A DNA stretch of 64,000 bases from contig NZ_JACHXU010000009.1 of NCBI RefSeq assembly GCF_014192335.1, positions 237,379-301,378 of the forward strand, written 5' to 3'. Below are positions 1-8,957 of this stretch, piece after piece; position 1 is the stretch's first letter; every line of letters begins with the position of its first letter. The stretch is from Aporhodopirellula rubra. GTDB lineage: Bacteria > Planctomycetota > Planctomycetia > Pirellulales > Pirellulaceae. The translations under genes were made by a program, and so were the position numbers. The notes beneath the pieces were generated by a model that worked only from the letters and a program-made list of their open reading frames with translations, had not been told where the DNA came from and did no database searches.

Positions 1-3000
1 GCGGCGGCACTTCGCCGATTGAGTTCATTGATGACGATCAACGCGTCAAGTTCCGTGACCTGGGTGTCCCCACCGACGTCCAAATCAAATCCAAATCGCT
101 GAGCCTCATCGCTGATGGTCGAGCGACTTCCGAACTCGTTGAGGAAGTTAATCACCAGCAATGCGTCAAGAGATGAAACGAACCCATCTCGGTTCACGTC
201 ACTGACCGTTTGCGAGTTTTGCAGACTGACGCTTCTAACAGAACACGCCGCATCCACACCCGAGCAAACCTCAGCTTCGGGATCGTGCAGAGAGATTGTG
301 ATCGTCGCCAGCGGTGTGAGGGCTCCGAACGCCGACGCGAGTGTCGCCCCCGTTGGCAAGTCGGTTCCGATGAACTCATCCAATCCGGTGTGAGCATGGA
401 CTACACCGCCTTCATCCACACCATCACCACTGCCCGGTGAAAATGCGGCACCGCCACCGACGGCGTTGTTAACCTCGGTTCCGGCATCGTACACATCGCG
501 GCCGTAAATTGTGATCTGACGGGCACCTTTGAAGTTGCCGTTAATGTCGAACAATTCATAGGCAGCCGGGTTGAGGTTGGCGACGAAAGCGTCGTTCGAC
601 GGAATCACCATGCTGGCGAAGCTGAAGAAACGATTGTCGTTCGAATCGGTGACCTCGATGATTTGGCTGGTGGTTTCACCGGGTTCAATCACCGGTGCGC
701 CGGCAAAGCCACCCGGTGCCGCCAGCACAGCACCGGTGCCACTGGTCTCGCTTTGGAATCGATTAACCAGTTCACTGACGTCGCCGGTCTCGGCAATCTG
801 TTCGAGTCCTGGAAATTCCGACGCACTGCGGCCACCGCGAGCGATCTCAAAACTTCCTTCGTGGAATCCAACCCAGAACGGTGTTTGACTCAGTCCACCG
901 AGCGGCGACAACGACTCAATACTGACCTCCAATCGAACGCCGACGTCAACGCCAAACGCGCCAATGACTTCTCCACGCCGACCTTGTCCAAACGTATCTC
1001 GAACAGAATCCGAATTGATCGCAACGACATAACGTCCATTGTTTCGAGCGGTAAACTCGTCGTCATGAGTGGTAATGGTATACGTCGCGACCACCGATTG
1101 AGGCGTTGTCCCATTGGCAGCATCGAACTCAACATCAACAACTCGAAGCTCCTCACCTCGCGGCCCCGTCACGTTGATATCATCGACACCTATCGTCGTC
1201 AGATCGATTCCGGCGGGATCGTTGTAGGTAACCGTGATCGTTTGAGAATTGGTTCCCGCAACATCGACATCCATGACGGAAGCTGCCGCAACGGGTCCTT
1301 CGAGATCAACGACGCCGCCACCCGTTCCCGCCAATCCGATCGTGATCCGAGCAATCGGAGTCAGCGACGTGAACGCCGATTCCAAATTGCCGCCGCTGGC
1401 AATCGGCGTGCCAACAAACGCATCTAATCCTCCATGACGACGGATCACGCCATTTTCATCGACACCATCCCCCGGCAGTGTCGAGAACGCGGCCCCCGCC
1501 CCCACACTGTTGACCTCCGTCCCTGCGTCCCAAATGTCGCGACCATAAATCGTGATGGTACGCGGACCGTTGAAGAAACCGTTGACATCAAACAGCTCAT
1601 ATTGCTGTGGGTTTAGATTAGCGAGGAAGGCGTCGTTTGACGGTATCACCATGCTCGCAAAACTGAAGAAGCGATTCGCATCGGTATCGAAAACCTGAAC
1701 GGTTTGGGTCGCAATTTCGCCGGGTTCAAAAACGGGAGCCCCGGCGAATCCGCCCGGCGCGGCAACCACCGCTCCCGCACCATCGGACTGCGACGCAAAA
1801 CGTGCCACCAACCCGTCAACGTTTCCCTCCTCCGCGATTGCCTCGAGTCCTTCAAAATCAGCAGCAGACGCACCGGCTCGTCCGACCTCAAAGTTACCCT
1901 CGTGAACTCCAATCCAGAAGGGTGTTTGCGCCAATCCGCCGTCACTCGACAGGTTCTCAATGGTGACGTCGAGTTCAACCGCGACACGAACCTCAAACGA
2001 ACCGATCGCGGTGATCGGCGACTCATTGCCGAGCGTATCACCGACCTCTGCGTCATTCAAACTGATGAAGTACAAACCGTTGTCTTGTGGCGTGAACCCA
2101 TCACCATCGACCGGAGCGACCTCGTAAACTGCCGTCACGTTGTGACTCGATTCACTACCGACGGGACTCGTTGTCACGCCCACGACTTGTAACTCCCGTC
2201 CATCGGCCGAGGTGATCTGAATGTCATTCACATCGAGACTATTGACATCCACTCCTGACCCATCGCTGTACGTCACACGAACCTGGTGCGTCGGTTGAGA
2301 ACCGCCGATCAATGAAGGTGCGTCCGCAGTCGCCCGTGGCCCCCGGTGATCAATCGCAGACGCAGGCGAATCGGCCATCGTGATCGTAATACGACCGATC
2401 GGAGTCATACTCGAAAATGCGGTTCCCAACGATTCACCGGTCGGCAATCCAGTCCCCACAAAATCGTCGAGACCAACGTGACGCCGTATGACACCGCCTT
2501 CGTCGACCGACACTCCTCCCTCGGTGCTGAACGCCGCGCCCAGACCTGGGCCGTTCGTTTCCGTCCCCGCGTCCCAGATGTCTTGCCCATAGAGGGTGAT
2601 CGTTCGCGTGCCAGTGAATTGCCCAAATGCATCAAACAATTCGATCGCTCGCGGATCGAGATTTGCGATGAACGCATCGTTGGACGGGATCACCATGCTC
2701 GCGTAGCTAAAGAAGCGGCTCGATGCAGGATCATCGACATCAAGCGATTGAGAAAACACTTCCCCCGGCTCAAAAACCGGTGCTCCCACGAAGCCACCGG
2801 GTGCCGTGATGGTCGCTCCGTTCCCGCTGCTTTCATTGATGAATCGATTGACCAACACACTGAGGTCACCGTCTTCGGCGAGTTCTTCGAGACCGCCAAA
2901 GTTTGCCGCCGAGCCTCCCGCACGCGCAATTTCAAATCGGCCATCGTGTGCCGCGATCCAAACCGGCGTTTGCCCCAAACCACCTGCATCCCCAAGGCTT

Positions 3001-4214
3001 TCGAACGTCACGTTGAGACGCACCGGAACATGGACGGTAAAGTCGCCCAAGTTTTCACCTGCGGCGGAATGAGCAAACGGATCATTGACTTCTCCATCGA
3101 GCAATACAACCGTGTACGTTCCGTTGTCGAGTGACGTGAACATGCCTGACGACGTCACGATCGATGGCGACAATCGATACGTCGCGGTGACCTCTGTCGG
3201 CGCGAATCCAGCAACCGCTCCGACGGGTGCGTCCGTTGTCACCGACACAACATCGAGCTGCGTTAGCAGCGGTCCGGTCACTCGCAAATCACCCGTCGTG
3301 ATGCTCGAAAGATCCACACCCGAAGGGTCTCGGTAAACAACTTCGACTTCGTGAAAGTCCGCACGCTGGTTCAGATCCGTGGCCTGAAGAACTGCCGTCG
3401 GCGCCGACGTGTCAATCGGATTACTGGGCTGACTGGCTTGTGAAATCGTGATGCGTGCGATCGGCGTTTGAGCCTCGAAGGCACGTCCGAGCGTACCGCC
3501 AGATGCAATATCGACACCGACAAAATCATCCAGACCGAGATGCGCCGTGATCACTCCGTTTTCATCAGCGCGTGCACCTGCTCCAGGAACAAATGCGGGA
3601 CCACCGGCTGGGTCATTGACCTCTGTTCCCGCGTCCCAAATCTGATCGCCGTACACCACAATGGTTTGTGTGCCACGGAAATTGCCCGCATCATCGAACA
3701 ACCGGTACGCTTGAGAATTCAGATTGCCAATGAAGGCATCGTTGGACGGAATCACCATGGACGCAAAGCTGAAATACGGTGACGCTGTCGTGTCACTGAC
3801 GGTGAAGTTCTGCGTCACCGATTCGCCGGGTTCAAACACGGGAGCTCCCGCAAATCCGTCCGGCGCGGTGACAACATCATCGTCGCCACTGCTTTCACTC
3901 GCAAAGCGACTTCGCAGCACTGAGACGTCACCTCCCTCAGCAATTTCCTGCAATCCGCCAAATCCAGCGGCTGACTCGCCAAGGGTTCCGATGTCAAACG
4001 TACCGTCATGAGCGCCAATCCAAACCGGTGTCGCCCCCAAACCGCCCTCAACCGCAAGGTTCTCAATCGTCACCTGCAACACCTCGGCAGCCAACAATTG
4101 CCGTCGCTCGAGCGATTCCAATTTCAATAAACGACTACGCCCCAATCGGCGAGAGCTAGATCGCGGATTCGTTCGCGTTTTCGAAGTGTGGGAGCAGAAA
4201 AATTGGGAACGCAT
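1..4214 (-). CDS. Secreted Spondin_N-repeat protein with C-terminal dockerin (partial)
   Basis: One reading frame stays open on the minus strand from an ATG at 4214 to the left edge, about 1404 codons, so the C-terminus is missing. Residues 1-45 are basic and end in LESLERRQLLA, the N-terminal motif of many planctomycete extracellular proteins. Four Spondin_N-like domains follow, each with a TPVWI/TPFWV stretch, a GFAGAPVFEPGE-type segment and an invariant SMVIPSNDAF block. They are separated by about 125-residue beta-rich linkers. Near the left edge are two EF-hand-like loops (DVNRDGFVSSLD at about 200-165 and DVGGDTQVTELD at about 80-45) typical of type I dockerins. It is probably an exported adhesive or matrix protein. 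Domain names come from motif recognition. The divergent sigma factor gene lies only 39 bases away if that gene's earliest start is used. Confidence 0.82.
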   Translation of the reverse strand, partial: MRSQFFCSHTSKTRTNPRSSSRRLGRSRLLKLESLERRQLLAAEVLQVTIENLAVEGGLGATPVWIGAHDGTFDIGTLGESAAGFGGLQEIAEGGDVSVLRSRFASESSGDDDVVTAPDGFAGAPVFEPGESVTQNFTVSDTTASPYFSFASMVIPSNDAFIGNLNSQAYRLFDDAGNFRGTQTIVVYGDQIWDAGTEVNDPAGGPAFVPGAGARADENGVITAHLGLDDFVGVDIASGGTLGRAFEAQTPIARITISQASQPSNPIDTSAPTAVLQATDLNQRADFHEVEVVYRDPSGVDLSSITTGDLRVTGPLLTQLDVVSVTTDAPVGAVAGFAPTEVTATYRLSPSIVTSSGMFTSLDNGTYTVVLLDGEVNDPFAHSAAGENLGDFTVHVPVRLNVTFESLGDAGGLGQTPVWIAAHDGRFEIARAGGSAANFGGLEELAEDGDLSVLVNRFINESSGNGATITAPGGFVGAPVFEPGEVFSQSLDVDDPASSRFFSYASMVIPSNDAFIANLDPRAIELFDAFGQFTGTRTITLYGQDIWDAGTETNGPGLGAAFSTEGGVSVDEGGVIRRHVGLDDFVGTGLPTGESLGTAFSSMTPIGRITITMADSPASAIDHRGPRATADAPSLIGGSQPTHQVRVTYSDGSGVDVNSLDVNDIQITSADGRELQVVGVTTSPVGSESSHNVTAVYEVAPVDGDGFTPQDNGLYFISLNDAEVGDTLGNESPITAIGSFEVRVAVELDVTIENLSSDGGLAQTPFWIGVHEGNFEVGRAGASAADFEGLEAIAEEGNVDGLVARFASQSDGAGAVVAAPGGFAGAPVFEPGEIATQTVQVFDTDANRFFSFASMVIPSNDAFLANLNPQQYELFDVNGFFNGPRTITIYGRDIWDAGTEVNSVGAGAAFSTLPGDGVDENGVIRRHGGLDAFVGTPIASGGNLESAFTSLTPIARITIGLAGTGGGVVDLEGPVAAASVMDVDVAGTNSQTITVTYNDPAGIDLTTIGVDDINVTGPRGEELRVVDVEFDAANGTTPQSVVATYTITTHDDEFTARNNGRYVVAINSDSVRDTFGQGRRGEVIGAFGVDVGVRLEVSIESLSPLGGLSQTPFWVGFHEGSFEIARGGRSASEFPGLEQIAETGDVSELVNRFQSETSGTGAVLAAPGGFAGAPVIEPGETTSQIIEVTDSNDNRFFSFASMVIPSNDAFVANLNPAAYELFDINGNFKGARQITIYGRDVYDAGTEVNNAVGGGAAFSPGSGDGVDEGGVVHAHTGLDEFIGTDLPTGATLASAFGALTPLATITISLHDPEAEVCSGVDAACSVRSVSLQNSQTVSDVNRDGFVSSLDALLVINFLNEFGSRSTISDEAQRFGFDLDVGGDTQVTELDALIVINELNRRSAA
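280..4090 (-). repeat. Four in-gene Spondin_N repeats with linkers
   Basis: The units run at roughly 4090-3441, 3025-2376, 1985-1330 and 940-280. The conserved MVIPSNDAF block recurs at about 3751, 2690, 1647 and 604, giving spacings of 1061, 1043 and 1043 bases, or about 348 codons. The repeats are diverged at DNA level but keep length and key motifs, which points to old tandem duplication followed by selection. Confidence 0.8.
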
Positions 4215-4253
4215 CGGTGACACCTGCGGAAGACTAGACTATGAAAATGAAAG

Positions 4254-4967
4254 GTGAGGGTGGCGGAATCCACGGCTCAAACGCCATCAACCCAACGCAC
4301 ATGCGGAGAGAGTTCACTGTGGCCGCGGGAGAGTTGGTCGCGTGTGCCTTCCAAAATTCACAGTCCATTTCGAAAGAATCGAATTATTTCTTCCAACCGT
4401 CCCAACCGACCGATCGCGCCCACACCGAAACCGGTGGATCATTGCCGCGTCGAATCATGGGTGGATCGCTATGGAGACGCCCTCTTTCGATACGCGATTG
4501 CCAAGACGGGCGAGCAGTCACTCGCCGAAGATCTCGTGCAGGAAACGTTTGTCGCAGCCGTAACAGGTCAAAAACAATTCCGAAACGAATCGACGGTTTC
4601 GACTTGGCTTTTTGCGATCCTGCGGCGGAAGATTGCCGATCATTTCCGCACCACCTCTCGGCAGGAATCTCGCCAGGAACAGCAGGAGAAAAACGCTCTC
4701 AATGCGGCCACCGAGCGAAGTTGGAAAGACGATCCGGCAACCATTTGCGAAGACAAAGAATTTCGAGCCACCTTAGATGCCTGCGTCGAAAAGTTGCCAA
4801 ATAGGCTGGCCGAAGTGTTTATACTTCGAGAAGTGAATCATCAAACTCCCAAAGAAATCTGTGAAATCCTGGGTCTGTCAGCGACGAACCTTTCGATGCG
4901 ATTGCACCGTTGTCGCCTAGCGATTCGCGATTGCTTGAACGTAAACTGGTTCGGAGAAGAATCCTAA
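4254..4967 (+). CDS. ECF-type RNA polymerase sigma-70 factor
   Basis: It encodes an extracytoplasmic-function sigma factor that would direct RNA polymerase to a small regulon. Region 2 is seen as YGDALFRYAIAKTG, then LAEDLVQETFVAA and STWLFAILRRKIADHFR. Region 4 is seen as LPNRLAEVFILREV, then the helix-turn-helix TPKEICEILGLSATNLSMRL. Region 2 begins near codon 69, so the first 60 or so codons look non-native. In-frame GTG codons at 4344, 4434 and 4461 are alternative starts, and a later start would also leave room for a promoter between this gene and the divergent one. The small zinc-finger gene starts one base after the stop, so the two are probably one regulatory pair. Confidence 0.85.
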   Translation: MRVAESTAQTPSTQRTCGESSLWPRESWSRVPSKIHSPFRKNRIISSNRPNRPIAPTPKPVDHCRVESWVDRYGDALFRYAIAKTGEQSLAEDLVQETFVAAVTGQKQFRNESTVSTWLFAILRRKIADHFRTTSRQESRQEQQEKNALNAATERSWKDDPATICEDKEFRATLDACVEKLPNRLAEVFILREVNHQTPKEICEILGLSATNLSMRLHRCRLAIRDCLNVNWFGEES

Positions 4968-4968
4968 C

Positions 4969-5250
4969 GTGCCTAGCCTATCAAACCGACTGTGGATGAT
5001 CCTGACGCTGAAATGCGGACAGGCATCGATATTGATGTCGGATTCGCTAGACCGAAAACTGCTGTGGCACGAACGTTTGGCTCTGCGCGGGCACCTGATC
5101 GCATGCCGTGTTTGCCCTACACTTAAAACGCAACTGGAAACCATTGCGAGAACGAGTCGTCGGAAACCACCGAGCGACATCAATCTCAGCAGCGATGCGA
5201 AACAGCGACTCAAAGAGGCAATCCGCGCATCGCAAACGATCGAAGAGTAG
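4969..5250 (+). CDS. Small zinc-finger, anti-sigma-like protein
   Basis: This 93-residue protein starts at a GTG one base after the sigma factor stop. Around residues 26-48 it has His-x(7)-His-x3-Cys-x2-Cys (HERLALRG, then HLIACRVC), which resembles the zinc-binding anti-sigma (ZAS) motif. There is no clear membrane segment, so it would be a short cytoplasmic anti-sigma factor or adaptor. Position and motif suggest it binds the upstream sigma factor. That role is inferred, since the rest of the protein matches nothing I recognise. Confidence 0.65.
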   Translation: MPSLSNRLWMILTLKCGQASILMSDSLDRKLLWHERLALRGHLIACRVCPTLKTQLETIARTSRRKPPSDINLSSDAKQRLKEAIRASQTIEE

Positions 5251-5284
5251 TATTTAGCGGCCACTCCTCACGTTGAGTGACTCG

Positions 5285-6493
5285 CTACTTCGACGCGTCG
5301 CCACCATAAAATCGCATACGGTATTGCCGCGGTGTTTCGCCGACCAAACGTTTGAAATAACGTACGAAGTTCTCGGGTAGATCGAACCCCGTTTTCTCAG
5401 AGATCAGTTTTATCGGCCAAGCGGTCTCGCGCAAGAATCCTTTCGCACGCTCCACTCGAATGTGATTGATTTCTTGCGACGGTGAACACTTAAAGTACTG
5501 ACGAAATCTTCTCTCAAGTGTACTACGAGACAACAGCAATTCCTCCGCCAACTGATCCACGGTCAAACCGTAAATGGCGCTACGTTCGATGATCTTGATG
5601 GCTTCGTCAATTTCCGGATCAATGACGGCCATGCGGTTGGTAGACTCTCGCATGATGACGCCCGAGGGTGGAACGAACACGGGTGTTGTCTTGACCTTGG
5701 AGCAGCGCCGCGAACGCTTGGACTTCGCTTCGTTTTTTCGCATCTTCGCATCGAGCAGCGCCGCAGCCTTGTATCCGACTTCGATCGCGTTTAGGTCGAT
5801 ACTCGACAACGATGGTGAAAGCATACTGCACACGACATCCTCATTGGCGGTGCCGAGAATGCCAACCTCCGCGGGGACACGTAGATTCAGACTGCGGCAC
5901 GCCTCGAGAACCCGAATCGCCTGCGAATCGCCAACCGCCCATATCCCAACCGGTTTCGGCAAACGGTCGATCCACTGAACGAGCGGCTTTTCGAAAGTCT
6001 GACGCCATGTCGGGTACGGAAGATTACTACCTTTGAATGCACCGGGGAAAATATTGAACGAGCAACCTCGAATCTCCGTCGTCTCCGCGAACGCGTCTCG
6101 ACGCGCGTCCGACCACCAAGAATTCGCGAACGAGTAAAACGCAAGGTGCTCGAATCCTTGCTTCAAAAGGTGATCGACGGCGAGCTCGGCCGTCCGCTTC
6201 TCGTCGGTGCGAACCTCTGCCGACTGCACCTTGCCGTCGCCGAGGAGTTCAACGACGGGACACTGCAACTCCCCAATCGCTTTAGCGAGAGGACGCGTGG
6301 GACTGCGTGCGATGATTCCGTCGCCGTGCCAATTGTCTAACGAAGGGGGCAACCCTTCATTGATTCCGCGGTCCTCAAAATGGAATAGCCAGTTCGCACG
6401 CTCCTTCGCGTATCGAGAGATCCCCTGAATCACATCGCGTCCAAATACGCGTGATGTCTCGACGAGAAGGAGAATCTGTTTGGGGTCTGCCAT
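5285..6493 (-). CDS. XylR-like AraC-family regulator with sugar-binding domain
   Basis: The protein has about 402 residues. The first 270 form a LacI/periplasmic-binding-type effector domain, with ILLLVETSRVFGRDVIQGISRYA at the start and VGILGTANEDVVCSMLSPSLSSI before the end. The last 100 hold two helix-turn-helix units of the AraC type (LAEELLLSRSTLERRFRQ and ISEKTGFDLPENFVRYFKR). This is the layout of the xylose regulator XylR. I start at ATG 6493, because the three extra codons begin with TTG. It is divergent from the isomerase gene and probably controls the 6684-12798 run in response to a sugar that the sequence does not identify. Confidence 0.88.
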   Translation of the reverse strand: MADPKQILLLVETSRVFGRDVIQGISRYAKERANWLFHFEDRGINEGLPPSLDNWHGDGIIARSPTRPLAKAIGELQCPVVELLGDGKVQSAEVRTDEKRTAELAVDHLLKQGFEHLAFYSFANSWWSDARRDAFAETTEIRGCSFNIFPGAFKGSNLPYPTWRQTFEKPLVQWIDRLPKPVGIWAVGDSQAIRVLEACRSLNLRVPAEVGILGTANEDVVCSMLSPSLSSIDLNAIEVGYKAAALLDAKMRKNEAKSKRSRRCSKVKTTPVFVPPSGVIMRESTNRMAVIDPEIDEAIKIIERSAIYGLTVDQLAEELLLSRSTLERRFRQYFKCSPSQEINHIRVERAKGFLRETAWPIKLISEKTGFDLPENFVRYFKRLVGETPRQYRMRFYGGDASK

Positions 6494-6683
6494 GGCAACC
6501 AACGAGAACTCGGATCGACCTTCCGCGGGATGCGATTACGACGTCGTCGGCCGCACCCAACAGAGACAAATATCTACCATTATTTTGACAACATATGCCA
6601 GTGGTGTCGAGCCCGCTCATCACTAGACTCTTATTCGAGTCACCGAAGTCATCGCACGCAGCACTGAGAAGGATAAACCTGTC
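6494..6683. promoter_or_regulatory. Divergent intergenic region, probable promoters and operator
   Basis: This 190-base gap separates the XylR-like gene from the isomerase gene. An AT-rich stretch at about 6568-6600 includes a TTGACA on the plus strand and is the best place for promoter elements. I could not fix a -10 box or an operator palindrome. An AAGGA sequence at about 6669 fits a ribosome binding site for the gene at 6684. Confidence 0.35.
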
Positions 6684-7550
6684 ATGGGTAAAGTCGGAAT
6701 TGGTCTCAACCTCGAAGCCGTACGGACGTCGCACAAATCGTTCGAATGGGGCGTGCAGTTCGCCGCCGAACTGGGATACGAATACATCGAACCGATGGTC
6801 CATTGGGGCAGAGAACTGCTCAGCGAAGCGAGATACTTTCACAGCGTCTCGATGCTGGATGATCCGTTCCGAATCCGGGACGAAGTCGAAAAATACAACC
6901 TCAAACTTTCGGCCTTATCGTCGCACAGCCAAGCGTCCAAGCCCGAGATCGCGGTCGAATATCTAAAGCAAGCGGCTCGGTTCGCTGCCGAAGCGGGGGC
7001 CCCCATCATCAACACGCACGAGGGGCACAAACAACCCTGGACGACGATGGAGGAAGATTTCGTCTTGATCCGCTATTCCCTTATGGAGGCTCTCAAAGTT
7101 TGCGAGCGTCGCGGCATCAACATCGGTTTTGAAATGCATCAAACCTATTCACTCAAACCAGACCTTTATGATCGCTGCCTGAATTTGGTCGATTCACCCA
7201 ACCTGGGTGCCAACTTCGACACCGGCAACGCCTATCTCGGTGGCGAAGACCCTCACGAGTGGCTCGAAAGGATCAAAGATCGCGTGATCCACATCCACGC
7301 CAAAGACATTTCTGTCGAACAATCCGATGCCGAACGCGGAAAAGTGATGGGAACTGCTGTCGGTTGTGCCTGCGGCGATGGCGTCATCGATTGGAAACGA
7401 ATCATCGACACCTGTCGCTCGGTCCCGCAAGACATCGTACTCAGCGTTGAGTGCGGCACCTTGGACCAAGCCGAACGAAGCATCGAGCATCTCAGTTCGA
7501 TCATCAACGAAAGCAGCGATCACCTCTCTCCCCAAACTGTGATGGAATAG
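6684..7550 (+). CDS. Sugar phosphate isomerase/epimerase (TIM barrel)
   Basis: The 288-residue protein belongs to the AP-endonuclease-2-like xylose-isomerase superfamily. Probable metal ligands of the barrel are visible in order: NTHEGH, IGFEMHQ, NFDTGNAY, VIHIHAKD and SVECG. Family members interconvert ketoses and aldoses or their derivatives, and the substrate cannot be read from the sequence. An AAGGA motif precedes the ATG. The next gene begins four bases after the stop, so the enzyme probably works with the Gfo/Idh/MocA oxidoreductase. The divergent XylR-like gene is the likely regulator. Confidence 0.85.
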   Translation: MGKVGIGLNLEAVRTSHKSFEWGVQFAAELGYEYIEPMVHWGRELLSEARYFHSVSMLDDPFRIRDEVEKYNLKLSALSSHSQASKPEIAVEYLKQAARFAAEAGAPIINTHEGHKQPWTTMEEDFVLIRYSLMEALKVCERRGINIGFEMHQTYSLKPDLYDRCLNLVDSPNLGANFDTGNAYLGGEDPHEWLERIKDRVIHIHAKDISVEQSDAERGKVMGTAVGCACGDGVIDWKRIIDTCRSVPQDIVLSVECGTLDQAERSIEHLSSIINESSDHLSPQTVME

Positions 7551-7554
7551 TGCG

Positions 7555-8886
7555 ATGCCAACCCAAGCGAGTTCCCCCCAATCTCGAGTAACACGACGCG
7601 GTTTCCTTCAAAAGTCCATGGCTGCGTCCGCAGCCGGAATCGGTTTTCCGACAATCATTCCAGGGTCGGCACTTGCCAACGGCAATCGACCGGGTGCAAA
7701 CGATCGGATTCGCATCGCGAGCATCGGCGTCGGACGCCAAGGCAGCAGCGTTTTCGGGCGGGCGGCGAACGACCCCCGAACGGAAGTCGTTTGCGTTTGC
7801 GACGTCAATCAACCGCGCGGTGAGGCCATCGCAAAAGCCACCGGCGCCAAAGACGTCTACCAAGACTACCGTCGCGTGCTCGACCGCGACGATGTGGATG
7901 CAATTACCACCGCCACACCAGAACATTGGCGGGCCAATATCTGCATCGCTGCGGCTCTGGCTGGCAAACACGTTTACGCGGAAAAGCCGCTCACGTTGAC
8001 CATTCCCGAAGGTCGGTTGATGGTGAAAGCCGCACGCCGAACGGGGATCACGTTTCAAGTCGGATCGCAACAGCGATCGCAACGCGAGAATTTCATCGGC
8101 TGCGAATTCATCCGCAACGGCGGTCTGGGAAACATCAAAGAAGTCTACGCGGCAAACTACGAAAGCCCGTGGCTGTGCGACCTTCCGGCTGAACGTGTTC
8201 CCGCGGGACTCGATTGGAACATGTGGTGCGGACCAAACGAGTTGGTCCCCTACAACAAAGACCTCTACATTCCTCGAGGCAATCCCGGATGGCTGTCGTT
8301 CCGACCATACAGCGGTGGTGAAATGACGGGATGGGGCACTCACGGTTTCGACCAAATTCAATGGGCCCTCGGACGTGACCAAACGGGCCCCACCGAGATC
8401 CTGGTCGACGGCCCTGCACTCAAATTGCCAACCTACCACCGCGCCGAATCGATGGATCGAGGAAAGGCGATTTGCTCGCAACCACGCCTTAGTTTCCGCT
8501 ACGCCGATGGATTGACCGTTCGATTGGATCGAGGCAACCGCGGCGGAGGAATCTTTGTCGGCGAGAGAGGAAAGATGGAAGTGTTTCGAGGCCGTCTGAC
8601 TTCGAATCCATCCGACCTAGCGAAAGAACTCCTCTCCGAACATCCTCGACAAAACGAAAGCCATATCGGCAATTGGCTCGACTGTTGCATTTCCGGCAAA
8701 CGCCCGATCGCAGACGTCGAAAACGGGCACCGCAGTGCGACGGTTTGTCACCTGCTCAATATCGGTCGGCTCTTGGGACGCAACCTTCAATGGGATCCCG
8801 ATCAAGAAACCTTCGTCAACGATCCCGAAGCCAACGCGATGCTGACCCGTCGAATCCGAAAAGGCTTTGAGTTGCCTGACGTTTAA
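7555..8886 (+). CDS. Tat-exported Gfo/Idh/MocA-family oxidoreductase
   Basis: This is a 443-residue NAD(P)-dependent sugar dehydrogenase of the Gfo/Idh/MocA family. The N-terminus holds a twin-arginine signal (TRRGFLQKS, then an Ala-rich segment), so the folded enzyme is probably exported with its cofactor. The Rossmann motif reads IASIGVGRQG at about residue 57, and the family EKP motif appears as YAEKPLT near residue 143. The C-terminal half has the usual substrate domain with GWGTHGFDQIQW. It follows the isomerase by four bases. Tat-exported members of this family are very numerous in planctomycetes, and substrates are mostly unknown. Confidence 0.88.
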   Translation: MPTQASSPQSRVTRRGFLQKSMAASAAGIGFPTIIPGSALANGNRPGANDRIRIASIGVGRQGSSVFGRAANDPRTEVVCVCDVNQPRGEAIAKATGAKDVYQDYRRVLDRDDVDAITTATPEHWRANICIAAALAGKHVYAEKPLTLTIPEGRLMVKAARRTGITFQVGSQQRSQRENFIGCEFIRNGGLGNIKEVYAANYESPWLCDLPAERVPAGLDWNMWCGPNELVPYNKDLYIPRGNPGWLSFRPYSGGEMTGWGTHGFDQIQWALGRDQTGPTEILVDGPALKLPTYHRAESMDRGKAICSQPRLSFRYADGLTVRLDRGNRGGGIFVGERGKMEVFRGRLTSNPSDLAKELLSEHPRQNESHIGNWLDCCISGKRPIADVENGHRSATVCHLLNIGRLLGRNLQWDPDQETFVNDPEANAMLTRRIRKGFELPDV

Positions 8887-8957
8887 TGACATCGCTCCGG
8901 CGAGAACATGTGTAACGCCCCCACCCGTAATCCAATCTGTTCGCTAAGAGAATCCCA

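Noticed and set aside
663..1427. 254-codon plus-strand frame and similar frames at 1704-2192, 2346-3134 and 3468-3782
   Set aside because: They are antisense to the repeat protein, recur at the repeat period and have Arg-rich compositions unlike proteins.
4206..4236. ECF-type promoter candidate (GGAAC followed by GACTA)
   Set aside because: Spacing of 21 bases is too long for the usual ECF promoter, so autoregulation is not claimed.
7504..8481. 325-codon minus-strand frame
   Set aside because: Antisense to the exported Gfo/Idh oxidoreductase, which has clear family motifs. This frame has none.
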